Below are positions 1 through 7,098 of a DNA stretch of 9,458 bases, in pieces. Origin of the DNA: Solirubrobacteraceae bacterium. Lineage in GTDB: Bacteria > Actinomycetota > Thermoleophilia > Solirubrobacterales > Solirubrobacteraceae. The notes beneath the pieces are model-generated. The model was not told the DNA's origin, made no database searches, and worked only from the letters and a program-made list of their open reading frames with translations. The stretch spans positions 1 through 9,458 of the forward strand of contig JASHYF010000069.1 in the NCBI GenBank assembly GCA_030043235.1, read 5' to 3'. Position 1 is the stretch's first letter. Every line of letters begins with the position of its first letter. The translations under genes and the position numbers were made by a program.

Positions 1-1
1 G

Positions 2-1183
2 CTCGGGCGCCGCGGCGCGCGCTTCGCCTGGGAGTCGGCGGCCGTTGGCGATGACGTGACCCCGCACAAGACGCGGGACCCAGCCGGCCGCGTCCTCGCC
101 GTATACACGGGCCAGCGCGAGGAGCACATCGTCGCCGACGTCGCCTGGGCGGTCGCCTGCTACCTGGACTGGACCGGCGACGAGGCGTTCCGCCGCGGTC
201 CGGGCAGGCAGCTCCTCGTCGAGACGGCGCGCTACTGGGCCTCGCGCATCGAACGAGACGACGACGGCAGCGCCCACATCCGCGGCGTGATCGGGCCGGA
301 TGAGTACCACGAGCTGGTCGACGACAACGCCTACACGAACGTGATGGCGCGCTGGAACCTGCGCCGCGCGTGCGCCGAGGCCGGCGATGGCGAGATCGCG
401 CGCGCCGAGCGCGCCACGTGGATCGCGCTGGCCGACGCGCTCGTGACCGGTTATGAGCCGGAAAGTCGTCTGTACGAGCAGTTCGCCGGCTTCATGGAGC
501 TCGAGCCGCTGGTGATCGCCGAGCTCGCGCCGAGACGCCCGATCGCCGCCGACCTGCTGCTCCCGCGCGAGCGCGTGCAGCATGCCCAGGTCGTCAAGCA
601 GGCTGACGTGCTGATGCTCCACCACCTGCTCCCCGAGGAGGTCGCGCCGGGCTCGCTCGCACCCAACCTCGACTTCTACGAGCCGCGCACCGCCCACGCG
701 AGCACGCTCTCGCCGGGCATACACGCGGCGCTGTTCGCCCGCGTCGCCAGGTTCGAGCAGGCGCTTGCCGCGCTGTCGCTGGCCGCACGCATCGACCTCG
801 ACGACATCTCCGGGTCGACCGCTGCCGGTGTGCACGTCGCCGCGATGGGCAGCGTCTGGCAGGCGCTCGCCTACGGCTTTCTCGGCGCGCGTCCCGACGG
901 GGATGTGCTGCGAATGGATCCGCGCCTGCCGCCCGCGTGGGACGCGCTCGAAGTGCGTCTTCGCTTCCGCGGCGCGCAGCTGCGCGCGCGCCTTACGGCG
1001 GGACGCATCGAGCTGAGCGCCGACCGGCCGGCGCGAGTGAGCGTGGCCGGCGCGAAGCCGGTGACGGTGGACGCGGGCGGCTGCTCGTTGGAGTTGGAGC
1101 GCCCTGAGCCCCCGATGGCCACGGCGGCGCGGACGCCGCGAGCGTCCGGTCCGGTTGTCGGGGCCGGCACGTGGCATCCGTAG
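2..1183 (+). CDS. Glycoside hydrolase family 65 protein (disaccharide phosphorylase-like), C-terminal part, 5' end outside window
   Basis: GH65 enzymes are inverting phosphorylases (maltose, trehalose, kojibiose and relatives) that split alpha-glucosides with phosphate to give beta-glucose-1-phosphate; some members hydrolyse instead. The frame is open from base 2 with no stop, so the gene begins left of the window; about 393 residues are visible against roughly 750-800 for the family. The visible part starts with the barrel motif GARFAWESA (17-43), then IGPDEYHE (290-313), whose Glu at 302-304 is the expected general acid, followed by DDNAYTN. KQADVLMLHHLL (597-632) and HASTLSPGIHA (692-724) match the substrate- and phosphate-site motifs. 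A beta-rich C-terminal domain follows, then a non-conserved tail ending in tandem TAG TAG stops (1181-1186). The residue after EYHE is Leu, where phosphorylases I recall carry His or Pro. No fused beta-phosphoglucomutase domain follows. Family certain; substrate cannot be told from this half. Confidence 0.93.
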   Translation, partial: LGRRGARFAWESAAVGDDVTPHKTRDPAGRVLAVYTGQREEHIVADVAWAVACYLDWTGDEAFRRGPGRQLLVETARYWASRIERDDDGSAHIRGVIGPDEYHELVDDNAYTNVMARWNLRRACAEAGDGEIARAERATWIALADALVTGYEPESRLYEQFAGFMELEPLVIAELAPRRPIAADLLLPRERVQHAQVVKQADVLMLHHLLPEEVAPGSLAPNLDFYEPRTAHASTLSPGIHAALFARVARFEQALAALSLAARIDLDDISGSTAAGVHVAAMGSVWQALAYGFLGARPDGDVLRMDPRLPPAWDALEVRLRFRGAQLRARLTAGRIELSADRPARVSVAGAKPVTVDAGGCSLELERPEPPMATAARTPRASGPVVGAGTWHP

Positions 1184-1238
1184 TAGACCACAACGAAGAG
1201 CGGGGACGCCTCCGATGTGCAAGGCGCGAGCGCTCGGC

Positions 1239-1242
1239 GAGG
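1239..1242 (+). promoter_or_regulatory. Ribosome binding site choosing the start of the fusion gene
   Basis: GAGG lies 8 bases before the paired ATG ATG at 1251-1256. Two upstream in-frame starts, TTG at 1155 (inside the GH65 gene) and ATG at 1215, lack an equally good Shine-Dalgarno match at proper spacing. This favours 1251. Confidence 0.5.
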
Positions 1243-1250
1243 ATGCGACC

Positions 1251-2756
1251 ATGATGCCCGAGACGGACGCATCGACGAGCAGGACGGATGGGGAGCGGCA
1301 CGAGCTGCTCCGCCCACGCAGACGCCGACCGCCGCCTGCGGCGGCGGCACCCGGTCCGCCGGCCGAGAGCGCCGGTGCCTTCGGCTCGCGCTTGGGAGCG
1401 CGCGCGGCGCACGGCGAGGGTGGCGAGCGCTTCGCGGACCGGCGCGACGCCGGTCGCCGTCTGGCGACGCTGCTCGCCCGCACCCGCCACGAAGACCCGG
1501 TGGTGGCCGGGATCTCACGCGACGGCGTGCCGGTGGCGGCGGAGGTCGCCCGCGCCCTGGAGTCGCCGCTCGACGTGGTCCTGCTCGAGCAGGTCTGCGC
1601 GCCAGAGCACCCCCAGCACGTGATCGGCGCTGTCGCCGAGGGCGGGGTTTGCGTGGTGGACGAGGAGGCCGTCGAGCGCCTGGGGCTGCCGGCCGAGGAA
1701 GCGCGCGAGGCGGTGGCACGCGCCAGGCGACGCCTCGGCGAGCGCCAGTCCACGCCGCTGTTCGAGCGGCCACGCCTCGCCGTGAGCGGGCGCAGCGTGA
1801 TCGTCGTCGACGACGGGCTGGCCAGCCCCCACCGCGCGCGTGCCGCCGCACAGTCCCTGCGCAGCCGAGGCGCGGCACGCGTGGTCCTCGCGGTGCCGGT
1901 CGCGGAGCGGGAGGCCGCGCAGCTGCTGCGATCAGACGTGGATGACGTTGTTTGGGTCCGCATGCCCGAGCACATGCTCGCGGTCGGGCTGTGGTACGAG
2001 GACTTCGCTGCGACCTCCGAAGAGGAGGTGCACGCGCTGATGAGCGAACACGCGGGTGCGGTGCAGCGCGAGGTCGCGATCGAGATCTCACCCGGCGCGT
2101 TGCTGCGTGGCGATCTGACCGTGCCTTGGGGCGCCTACGCGCGAGGCGTGGTGGCGTTCGCAGGCGACGCCGACTCGAGCCGGTTCAGTCCCAGAGACCG
2201 CCGCATCGCCGCCGTGCTGAACGACGCGGCGATCGCCACGCTGCGCCTCGATCTCCTGGGCCCCTACGAGAACCTCGATCCAATCGTCACCGCTGACGTC
2301 GAGCTGCTGGCCCGCCGGCTGCTCGCAGCGACGAGGTGGCTCAGGCGCCAGCCGGAGACGGCGGGGATCGCGCTCGGCTACGTCGGCACGGGCACCGGCG
2401 CGGCCGCCGCGCTGCTGGCAGCTGCGCAGTTGCAGGCGGGGGTGTGCGCGGTGGTCTCCCGCGGCGGGCGTGTCGAGCTGCCGGCCTGGCGCCTCGAGCA
2501 GGTCCTCGCCCCGACGCTGCTGATCGTCGGCGGCGCGGATGCCGAGCTGCTCGAGCTGAACCGCGCCGCCAAGCGGCGGCTGCGCTGCGAGAGCGAGCTG
2601 GTCGTGCTGCCCGGCGCAAGCCACCTGTTCGAGGAGCCCGGCGCTCTCGATGACGTCGCCCGTCTCACCGCCGGCTGGTTCACCCGGCACCTGCGCGAGC
2701 CCGCACCCGAGATCGAAGCCGGCGATGAGCATCACCCCAGCGCGGCGCGCGCGTAG
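1251..2756 (+). CDS. Phosphoribosyltransferase / dienelactone-hydrolase-like fusion, probably inactive in both domains
   Basis: About 501 residues. A 59-residue Arg/Pro/Ala-rich leader precedes a type I phosphoribosyltransferase-like domain (about 60-270, from RFADRRDAGRRL to VGLWYEDFAATSEEEVHAL) and an alpha/beta-hydrolase domain (about 280-490, ending in ASHLFEEPGALDDVARL). Such fusions are common in actinobacteria; their substrate is unknown. Compared with the family pattern I remember, key sites differ. The PRPP loop reads DDGLASPHR (187-195) instead of DDGLATGAT. The N-terminal loop reads ISRDG (88-92) instead of LPRGG. Glu113-Gln114 replaces Arg-Lys. In the hydrolase the nucleophile elbow reads GTGTG (379-383), with Gly381 where Ser belongs, and FAGDADSSR (303-311) replaces FAHGSGSSR. 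The expected Asp430 and His458 remain. Both folds look intact and the frame is unbroken, so this is more likely a pseudoenzyme or binding protein than a decaying gene. It lies 67 bases after the GH65 stop and may be co-transcribed with it. ATG 1215 is the alternative start. Confidence 0.85.
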   Translation: MMPETDASTSRTDGERHELLRPRRRRPPPAAAAPGPPAESAGAFGSRLGARAAHGEGGERFADRRDAGRRLATLLARTRHEDPVVAGISRDGVPVAAEVARALESPLDVVLLEQVCAPEHPQHVIGAVAEGGVCVVDEEAVERLGLPAEEAREAVARARRRLGERQSTPLFERPRLAVSGRSVIVVDDGLASPHRARAAAQSLRSRGAARVVLAVPVAEREAAQLLRSDVDDVVWVRMPEHMLAVGLWYEDFAATSEEEVHALMSEHAGAVQREVAIEISPGALLRGDLTVPWGAYARGVVAFAGDADSSRFSPRDRRIAAVLNDAAIATLRLDLLGPYENLDPIVTADVELLARRLLAATRWLRRQPETAGIALGYVGTGTGAAAALLAAAQLQAGVCAVVSRGGRVELPAWRLEQVLAPTLLIVGGADAELLELNRAAKRRLRCESELVVLPGASHLFEEPGALDDVARLTAGWFTRHLREPAPEIEAGDEHHPSAARA

Positions 2757-2770
2757 GGCGCGAGCGCGCC
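2757..2770 (+). terminator. GC-rich hairpin directly after the fusion gene
   Basis: The sequence immediately after the TAG stop is a near-perfect inverted repeat, GGCGCG-AG-CGCGCC. There is no following T-run, so classical intrinsic termination is doubtful. It could slow polymerase or protect the 3' end. Confidence 0.3.
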
Positions 2771-2800
2771 GGGCCGTGCCGATCCGCTAGCAGCGACGGT

Positions 2801-2823
2801 GGGCGGGCGCTTGCGCTCCGCCC
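2801..2823 (+). promoter_or_regulatory. Strong hairpin upstream of the debranching-like gene
   Basis: GGGCGGGCGC (2801-2810) pairs with GCGCTCCGCCC (2813-2823) through a 10-bp stem with one bulged T (2817) and a TT loop. It covers the region just after the possible GTG start at 2799 and ends 11 bases before ATG 2835, which argues against GTG 2799 as the start. It could act as a terminator, an attenuator or a translation block. No T-tract is present. Confidence 0.35.
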
Positions 2824-2836
2824 TCGAGCCTACGAT
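2811..2836 (+). promoter_or_regulatory. Possible promoter for the debranching-like gene
   Basis: TTGCGC (2811-2816) and TACGAT (2831-2836) resemble -35 and -10 boxes, but the 14-base spacer is short. If real, transcription would begin near 2843 and support translation from ATG 2862. Weak evidence. Confidence 0.2.
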
Positions 2837-2861
2837 GGCCTCAGCCGATGAGAGCACCGGG

Positions 2862-5183
2862 ATGACCAAACGCAGCGGCATTCGCACGGCGGGCGATCGG
2901 CGCCACGGGAACGGGCCGAGCGCAGGCGCGCCGGCGGGCGAGCTCGACAGAGGCGATGACCCGGGGCCCGAGGTCGTCAGCCCCCGCGGAGAGTCCTTCC
3001 AGGTCGTCGGCCGCGCGGGGCCGGTGGAGCGGCGTGGCGCGCCGCCGATTCCAGCGGAGGCGCGCGAGCATCTGCTCGTGCTCAAGGACGGCGACGTGCT
3101 GCTGTGCACGCGCACCGACGGGGACATCGCGCCGGCGCGCGCGTCGGGCGAGGGGTTCTACGCGCACGACACGCGCCACCTCTGCGAGCTGCAGCTGCAA
3201 GTCGGCGACGCCCAGCCGGTTGCCCTCTCGCACACGGCGTTCGAGGACCGTGTGGTGCTCGACGCGACGAACGCGGCGCTCCGGCGAGAGGGCCGCAAGC
3301 CGGTGCCGCAGCTGTCGCTGAGCATCGCCCGTGAGCTCACCCTCGCCGCGGGGCGCCTCTACCACGTCGTGCGCGTGCGCAACTTCCTGCGCGAGCGCGT
3401 GACGACGTCGATGTCGCTCGCGCTGGCGGCCGACTTCGCCGACATGTTCGAGGTGCGGGGAAGCCCCCGCCGAGGCGCCCGCGGGCATGTCCTCGCACCG
3501 CGGTTGACAGAGCGCGGTCTCACGCTTGCGTACATGGGCGAGGACGGGGCGTTCCGCGAGACGGTGATCGAATTCGCTCCCTCTCCCGACGACGTCCAAG
3601 CCGAGGCAGACAGCAGCGTCGCCCGCTGGGAGCTCGCGCTCGAGCCGGGCGCGGCCGTCGAGATCGTCGCGACCGCGGAGCCGGCGATCGGCGGCCGGCG
3701 GCGTCCGCGCCGGCGCGTCACGACTGCGATCGGAGAACTGCGCGAGGCGCAGACACGGTGGCGCTCTCGTTGCACGGCGATCGAGAGCGACGACCAGCGG
3801 CTCAACGAAGTGATCGCCCGCTCCGTGCAGGACCTGCGGGCGCTCGTGATGCCAGCGCCAGGTGGCCGCATCGTCGCGGCCGGCATCCCCTGGTATGTGG
3901 CCCCGTTCGGCAGGGACGCGCTGATGGCGGCCGGCGAGGCGCTGATCCTCAACCCCGACCTCGCCGGGGACGCACTGGCGGTGCTGGCCAAGCTGCAGGC
4001 GACCGGCGACGACGAATGGCGCGACGCCGAGCCGGGCAAGATCCTGCACGAGCTGCGCGTGGGGGAGCTCGCGGGCGCCGGCCTCATTCCCCACACGCCT
4101 TATTACGGCACCGCCGACGCCACCCCGCTCTTTCTGATGCGCGCGGCCGACCACTACGCGTGGACGGGCGAGCTCTCCGCCATGCGCGCCCTGCGGCCTG
4201 CGCTCGACGCCGCGCTGGAGTGGATCGACCGCTACGGCGACCGCGACGGCGACGGGTTCGTCGAGTACGAGCGCCGCTCGAGCGGCGGCCTGCGCAACCA
4301 GGGCTGGAAGGACTCCGAGGACGCGATCGTGCACGCCGACGGCACGCTCGCCGAGGGCCCGATCGCGCTCGTCGAGGTGCAGGGCTACGTCTACGCGGCC
4401 AAGCGAGCGATCGCCGAGGTGTACGAGGCGCTCGGGCACGCGGACGTGGCAGCGCGCCTGCGCGAGCAGGCGCAAACGCTGCGTGACGCTTTCAACGAGG
4501 CGTTCTGGAACGCACGGGAGGGGACGTACGCGCTCGCCCTCGACGGAGCCAAGCGCCAGGTCGCGAGCGTCACCTCCAACCCCGGCCACTGCCTGTACTG
4601 CGGGATCGCCGATCCCGCCAAAGCGAGCGCCGTGGCGGAGCGTCTGATGGCGGGCGACATGTTCTGCGGCTGGGGCGTGCGAACGCTCTCGAGCGAGTGC
4701 CCGGCGTACAACCCGATGAGCTACCACAACGGCTCGGTGTGGCCGCACGACAACGCGATCATCGCCGCCGGCCTGAAGCGCTACGGACACCACGAGGCGG
4801 CGCTGCGGATCGCCGACTGCCTGTTCGAGGTCGCCGCCGGCGCGGGCGACTCGCGGCTGCCAGAGCTCTACTGCGGCTTTGACCGCAGCGAACGTTCCAC
4901 CGTGGTCGCCTACCCGGTCGCGTGCATCCCGCAGGCGTGGGCTGCCGCATCGCCGTTCCTGATCCTGCAGGCGCTGCTCGGCGTATCCGCAAACGCACCC
5001 GCGCGCTCGCTCACGATCGAGCGCCCGGCGCTGCCCGACCGGCTCGCCCACGTACGGCTGGCACGGCTCCGCGTCGGCGAGGCGAGCGTCACGCTCGACT
5101 TCCAACGCGAGGGTCAGGCGACCGGATTCACGCTCGCCGAGCAGACGGGCGAGCTGGACGTGACCATGGCAGCCGGGCGATGA
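2862..5183 (+). CDS. Glycogen-debranching-like (amylo-alpha-1,6-glucosidase family) hydrolase
   Basis: About 773 residues. After roughly 65 non-conserved, probably disordered residues, a glycogen-debranching N-terminal domain (about 68-270) begins at HLLVLKDGDVLLCTRTDGD. An (alpha/alpha)6-barrel hydrolase domain follows (about 310-700), with PWYVAPFGRDALMA (343-356), NQGWKDSED (479-487; Asp484 is a candidate catalytic acid), SYHNGSVWPHDNAII (620-634) and LPELYCGFDRS. A short beta-rich C-terminus resembles the GH65-type end domain. Annotated relatives are called amylo-alpha-1,6-glucosidases, but most are uncharacterised; the expected role is cytoplasmic hydrolysis of alpha-glucan branches or oligosaccharides. 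No signal peptide is seen. ATG 2862 is chosen because GAGAG (2850-2854) sits 7 bases upstream. ATG 2835 and GTG 2799 are in frame but lack a Shine-Dalgarno sequence, and the latter abuts a strong hairpin. The gene is convergent with the esterase gene, with 50 bases between stops. Confidence 0.9.
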   Translation: MTKRSGIRTAGDRRHGNGPSAGAPAGELDRGDDPGPEVVSPRGESFQVVGRAGPVERRGAPPIPAEAREHLLVLKDGDVLLCTRTDGDIAPARASGEGFYAHDTRHLCELQLQVGDAQPVALSHTAFEDRVVLDATNAALRREGRKPVPQLSLSIARELTLAAGRLYHVVRVRNFLRERVTTSMSLALAADFADMFEVRGSPRRGARGHVLAPRLTERGLTLAYMGEDGAFRETVIEFAPSPDDVQAEADSSVARWELALEPGAAVEIVATAEPAIGGRRRPRRRVTTAIGELREAQTRWRSRCTAIESDDQRLNEVIARSVQDLRALVMPAPGGRIVAAGIPWYVAPFGRDALMAAGEALILNPDLAGDALAVLAKLQATGDDEWRDAEPGKILHELRVGELAGAGLIPHTPYYGTADATPLFLMRAADHYAWTGELSAMRALRPALDAALEWIDRYGDRDGDGFVEYERRSSGGLRNQGWKDSEDAIVHADGTLAEGPIALVEVQGYVYAAKRAIAEVYEALGHADVAARLREQAQTLRDAFNEAFWNAREGTYALALDGAKRQVASVTSNPGHCLYCGIADPAKASAVAERLMAGDMFCGWGVRTLSSECPAYNPMSYHNGSVWPHDNAIIAAGLKRYGHHEAALRIADCLFEVAAGAGDSRLPELYCGFDRSERSTVVAYPVACIPQAWAAASPFLILQALLGVSANAPARSLTIERPALPDRLAHVRLARLRVGEASVTLDFQREGQATGFTLAEQTGELDVTMAAGR

Positions 5184-5201
5184 GCGCCGCGCTGCCGGTG
5201 A

Positions 5202-5214
5202 CGCACCTCGTGCG
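5202..5214. terminator. Small symmetric hairpin between convergent genes
   Basis: CGCAC-CTC-GTGCG is a perfect 5-bp stem in the 50-base gap between two converging stop codons, where a bidirectional terminator would be expected. It has no T-run on either side, so this is only a candidate. Confidence 0.25.
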
Positions 5215-5233
5215 ATCGCGACCGATCTGCTCC

Positions 5234-6598
5234 TCAGAGCGCGCTCGGGTAGGTCTCCGGGGGCTCGCCGAGCTCCCACGTGGGAGTGCGCTCGAGCGGC
5301 TCGACCGCGCGCGTTGAGTCGATGTGCACGAGCGCGTCGTACTGGCGCGCGACGCTCGCCCCGAACCAGTGGCTCTGGCGCTCTGTCTCCGGCCTGTAGA
5401 TCACGCCGATCGCCCGCTCCAGGCGGGGCTCGTGCAGCGCACGGCCGCTTTCGCCGGCGGCCAGGGGACAGAGCAGGAAGGCGGGCACGTGCGTGGCGTG
5501 CAGGAGCGCCTCGCAGCTGTCGGGCAGCGCCCGGCGCACGCGCTTGCGCTCGGCCTCCGCGCCCCAGTCGGAGGCGGCTGTGACGGTGCCAGAGTAGGTC
5601 GTGAAGCCCACGCTCACCGCGTCGCGTCCGTGGCGCTCGCGCACGAGCTGGCCGATGTTGAGCTCGCCGCGGGCGCCCATCTCGGTCGCCCGCGCGTCGC
5701 CCACGTGCGAGTTGTGCGCCCACACCACCACACGGGCGCGGCCGCCGTGGCGGTCCAGATGCGCGAGCAGGTGGTCGAGCGTGTCCGCCATGTGGCGGTC
5801 GCGCTGGTTCCAGGAGCCGGCGCGGTCGCCGAACATCGTGCGGTAGTACTCCTCCGCGTTCGCCACGATCGCGGCGTTCTGCTCGGCGAAGAAGTATTCG
5901 TCCTCGGCCGCCATGCCGTCGCGCGCGAGGTACTCGCCGGCGCGGCGGCGCAGCTCCACGAGCTGCTCGATCACGTGGCGGCGGCAGGGCTCGTCGACGC
6001 CGAGCAGCACCGCCTGGCCGTAGCCGGCGGCCTCCCCGGCGTAGGGCTGCAGGCATTCGTAGCGCGCGCGTGCGCGGGCGGCCGCCTGCGGATCCTGCTC
6101 GTCGAGGTAGGCGATCACGGCCGCCATCGAGGCGCCCAGGCTGTACAGGTCGAGGCCGTAGAAGCCGGCCTTGCGGGCGGTGTGATGGCGGCGCTCGTTG
6201 AACGTGCGCAGCCACCCCACGAAGTCGAGCACGTCCGCGTTGCGCCACATCCACGTGGGGAAGCGCGCGAAGGCGCGCAGCGCCTCCTCGCCGTCGCGGT
6301 CCCGCCCCTGTCCGCGGACGTACCGGTTCACGCGGTGGGCATCCGGCCAGTCACCCTCGATCGCGACCGCCGTGAAGCCGAGCTCGGTGAGCAGCCGCCG
6401 GGTGATGCGCGCTCGCTCGCGGTAGAACTCGTGGGTGCCGTGGCTGGCCTCGCCCAGCAGCACGATCCTTGCGTCGCCGACGAGCGCCAGCAGCGCGTCG
6501 TAGTCGCGGCGGTCCCCGGTCAGCGGGTGCGCCTCCGTGCGCAATGCGGCGAGCACCTCGTGCTCGCCGAGCGGGAGGGTGAGGGTCTGCGCGCTCAC
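5234..6598 (-). CDS. Erythromycin esterase family hydrolase (EreA/EreB-like fold)
   Basis: 454 residues, typical family length, no signal peptide. The active-site segment LLGEASHGTHEFY gives Glu50 and His53, with Arg62 nine residues on, Glu81 in AIEGDWPDA, and a second histidine pair, His296/His299, in VVWAHNSHVGD. The spacings Glu-His (3), His-Arg (9) and His-Glu (28) match, as I recall them, the essential residues of EreB (Glu43, His46, Arg55, Glu74, with His285/His288). An active hydrolase is therefore likely. Chromosomal members are usually not macrolide-resistance genes and their natural substrates are unknown; Rv2030c of M. tuberculosis carries this domain fused to a phosphoribosyltransferase. 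Translation starts at GTG, which overlaps the stop of the upstream deacylase gene in the 4-base unit GTGA (6598-6595, minus strand). GAGG lies only one base before the GTG, so translational coupling is expected. It is the last gene of a three-gene operon. Confidence 0.9.
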   Translation of the reverse strand: MSAQTLTLPLGEHEVLAALRTEAHPLTGDRRDYDALLALVGDARIVLLGEASHGTHEFYRERARITRRLLTELGFTAVAIEGDWPDAHRVNRYVRGQGRDRDGEEALRAFARFPTWMWRNADVLDFVGWLRTFNERRHHTARKAGFYGLDLYSLGASMAAVIAYLDEQDPQAAARARARYECLQPYAGEAAGYGQAVLLGVDEPCRRHVIEQLVELRRRAGEYLARDGMAAEDEYFFAEQNAAIVANAEEYYRTMFGDRAGSWNQRDRHMADTLDHLLAHLDRHGGRARVVVWAHNSHVGDARATEMGARGELNIGQLVRERHGRDAVSVGFTTYSGTVTAASDWGAEAERKRVRRALPDSCEALLHATHVPAFLLCPLAAGESGRALHEPRLERAIGVIYRPETERQSHWFGASVARQYDALVHIDSTRAVEPLERTPTWELGEPPETYPSAL

Positions 6599-7098
6599 GC
6601 CTCGCAGATGTCGGCGACGGTGGCGGCGGTGATCCGCACCACCTCACGCGGGTCGAGCAGCACCGAGTGGCGGTGGTCGCCCGCGGGGCAGAGGAGGCGC
6701 GGCTGGGCGGCGAGCGCGCTGTCGATCACCTCCGCCGCAGGCACCATCGGGCCGAACGGCGGCACGGCGCCGACCTCCAGGGAGGGGAAGTCGCGTGCGA
6801 TCTCCTCCTCGGTCGCGAGCCGCAGATGCCGGCTCGCGCCGAGCAGCTCGCGCAGCTTGTGCAGGTCGAGGCGGTCGGCGGCGGTGATCGCGGCGATCAC
6901 GTACGCGCTGCCGTCGTGGAGGACGATCGTCTTGGCCGTCTGCTCGGGGGAGCATCCGACGCTGTGGGCTTCGGCCGCGGCGCTCGTGACCGGCTCGTGC
7001 TCGACCAGCTCGTAGGCGATGTCGAGCCCCTCCAGGAATCCGACGATCGCCTCGACGTGGGTGCGCGTGACGGCGCCCGCTGTGCTCTCACTCGACAT
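6595..7098 (-). CDS. YbaK/EbsC-type aminoacyl-tRNA deacylase (trans-editing domain protein)
   Basis: 167 residues, one single-domain fold. Family members hydrolyse mischarged tRNAs in trans, for example Cys-tRNA(Pro) by YbaK or Ala-tRNA(Pro) by ProXp proteins, in the cytoplasm. Visible family signs are the N-terminal LEGLDIAYELVEHEPVTSA, the conserved lysine Lys56 in QTAKTIVL, the core AYVIAAITAADRLDLHKL, and the glycine/proline loop GAVPPFG (110-116). The substrate subgroup cannot be set by eye. ATG 7098 is chosen because AAGGAG lies 7 bases upstream; an ATG two codons earlier (7104) is only one base from it. The start lies inside the end of the USP-like gene (11-base overlap), and the stop overlaps the esterase start by 4 bases, so the three genes are probably translated as a coupled operon. 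Confidence 0.9.
   Translation of the reverse strand: MSSESTAGAVTRTHVEAIVGFLEGLDIAYELVEHEPVTSAAAEAHSVGCSPEQTAKTIVLHDGSAYVIAAITAADRLDLHKLRELLGASRHLRLATEEEIARDFPSLEVGAVPPFGPMVPAAEVIDSALAAQPRLLCPAGDHRHSVLLDPREVVRITAATVADICEA

Noticed and set aside
1155..1250. TTG 1155 start giving a 533-residue fusion protein overlapping the GH65 gene
   Set aside because: No ribosome binding site, poor start codon, and the added residues are not protein-like; ATG 1251 has GAGG at 8-base spacing.
871..2091. A 406-codon open frame on the minus strand
   Set aside because: Arg/Pro/Ala repeats only; it lies opposite the GH65 end and the fusion gene.
2841..6254. A 1137-codon open frame on the minus strand
   Set aside because: It runs antisense to the debranching-like gene and out of frame through the esterase gene. 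Its translation is Arg/Ala/Gly-rich low complexity with no family motif, a GC-bias shadow.
5234..6598. Acquired macrolide-resistance gene
   Set aside because: The fold and active-site residues match erythromycin esterases, but the gene sits in a coupled operon with native-looking composition and no mobile-element signs; such chromosomal members usually have other, unknown substrates.
5324..7015. A 563-codon open frame on the plus strand
   Set aside because: It is antisense to the esterase and deacylase genes, both of which have clear family motifs. The translation has no recognisable domain.
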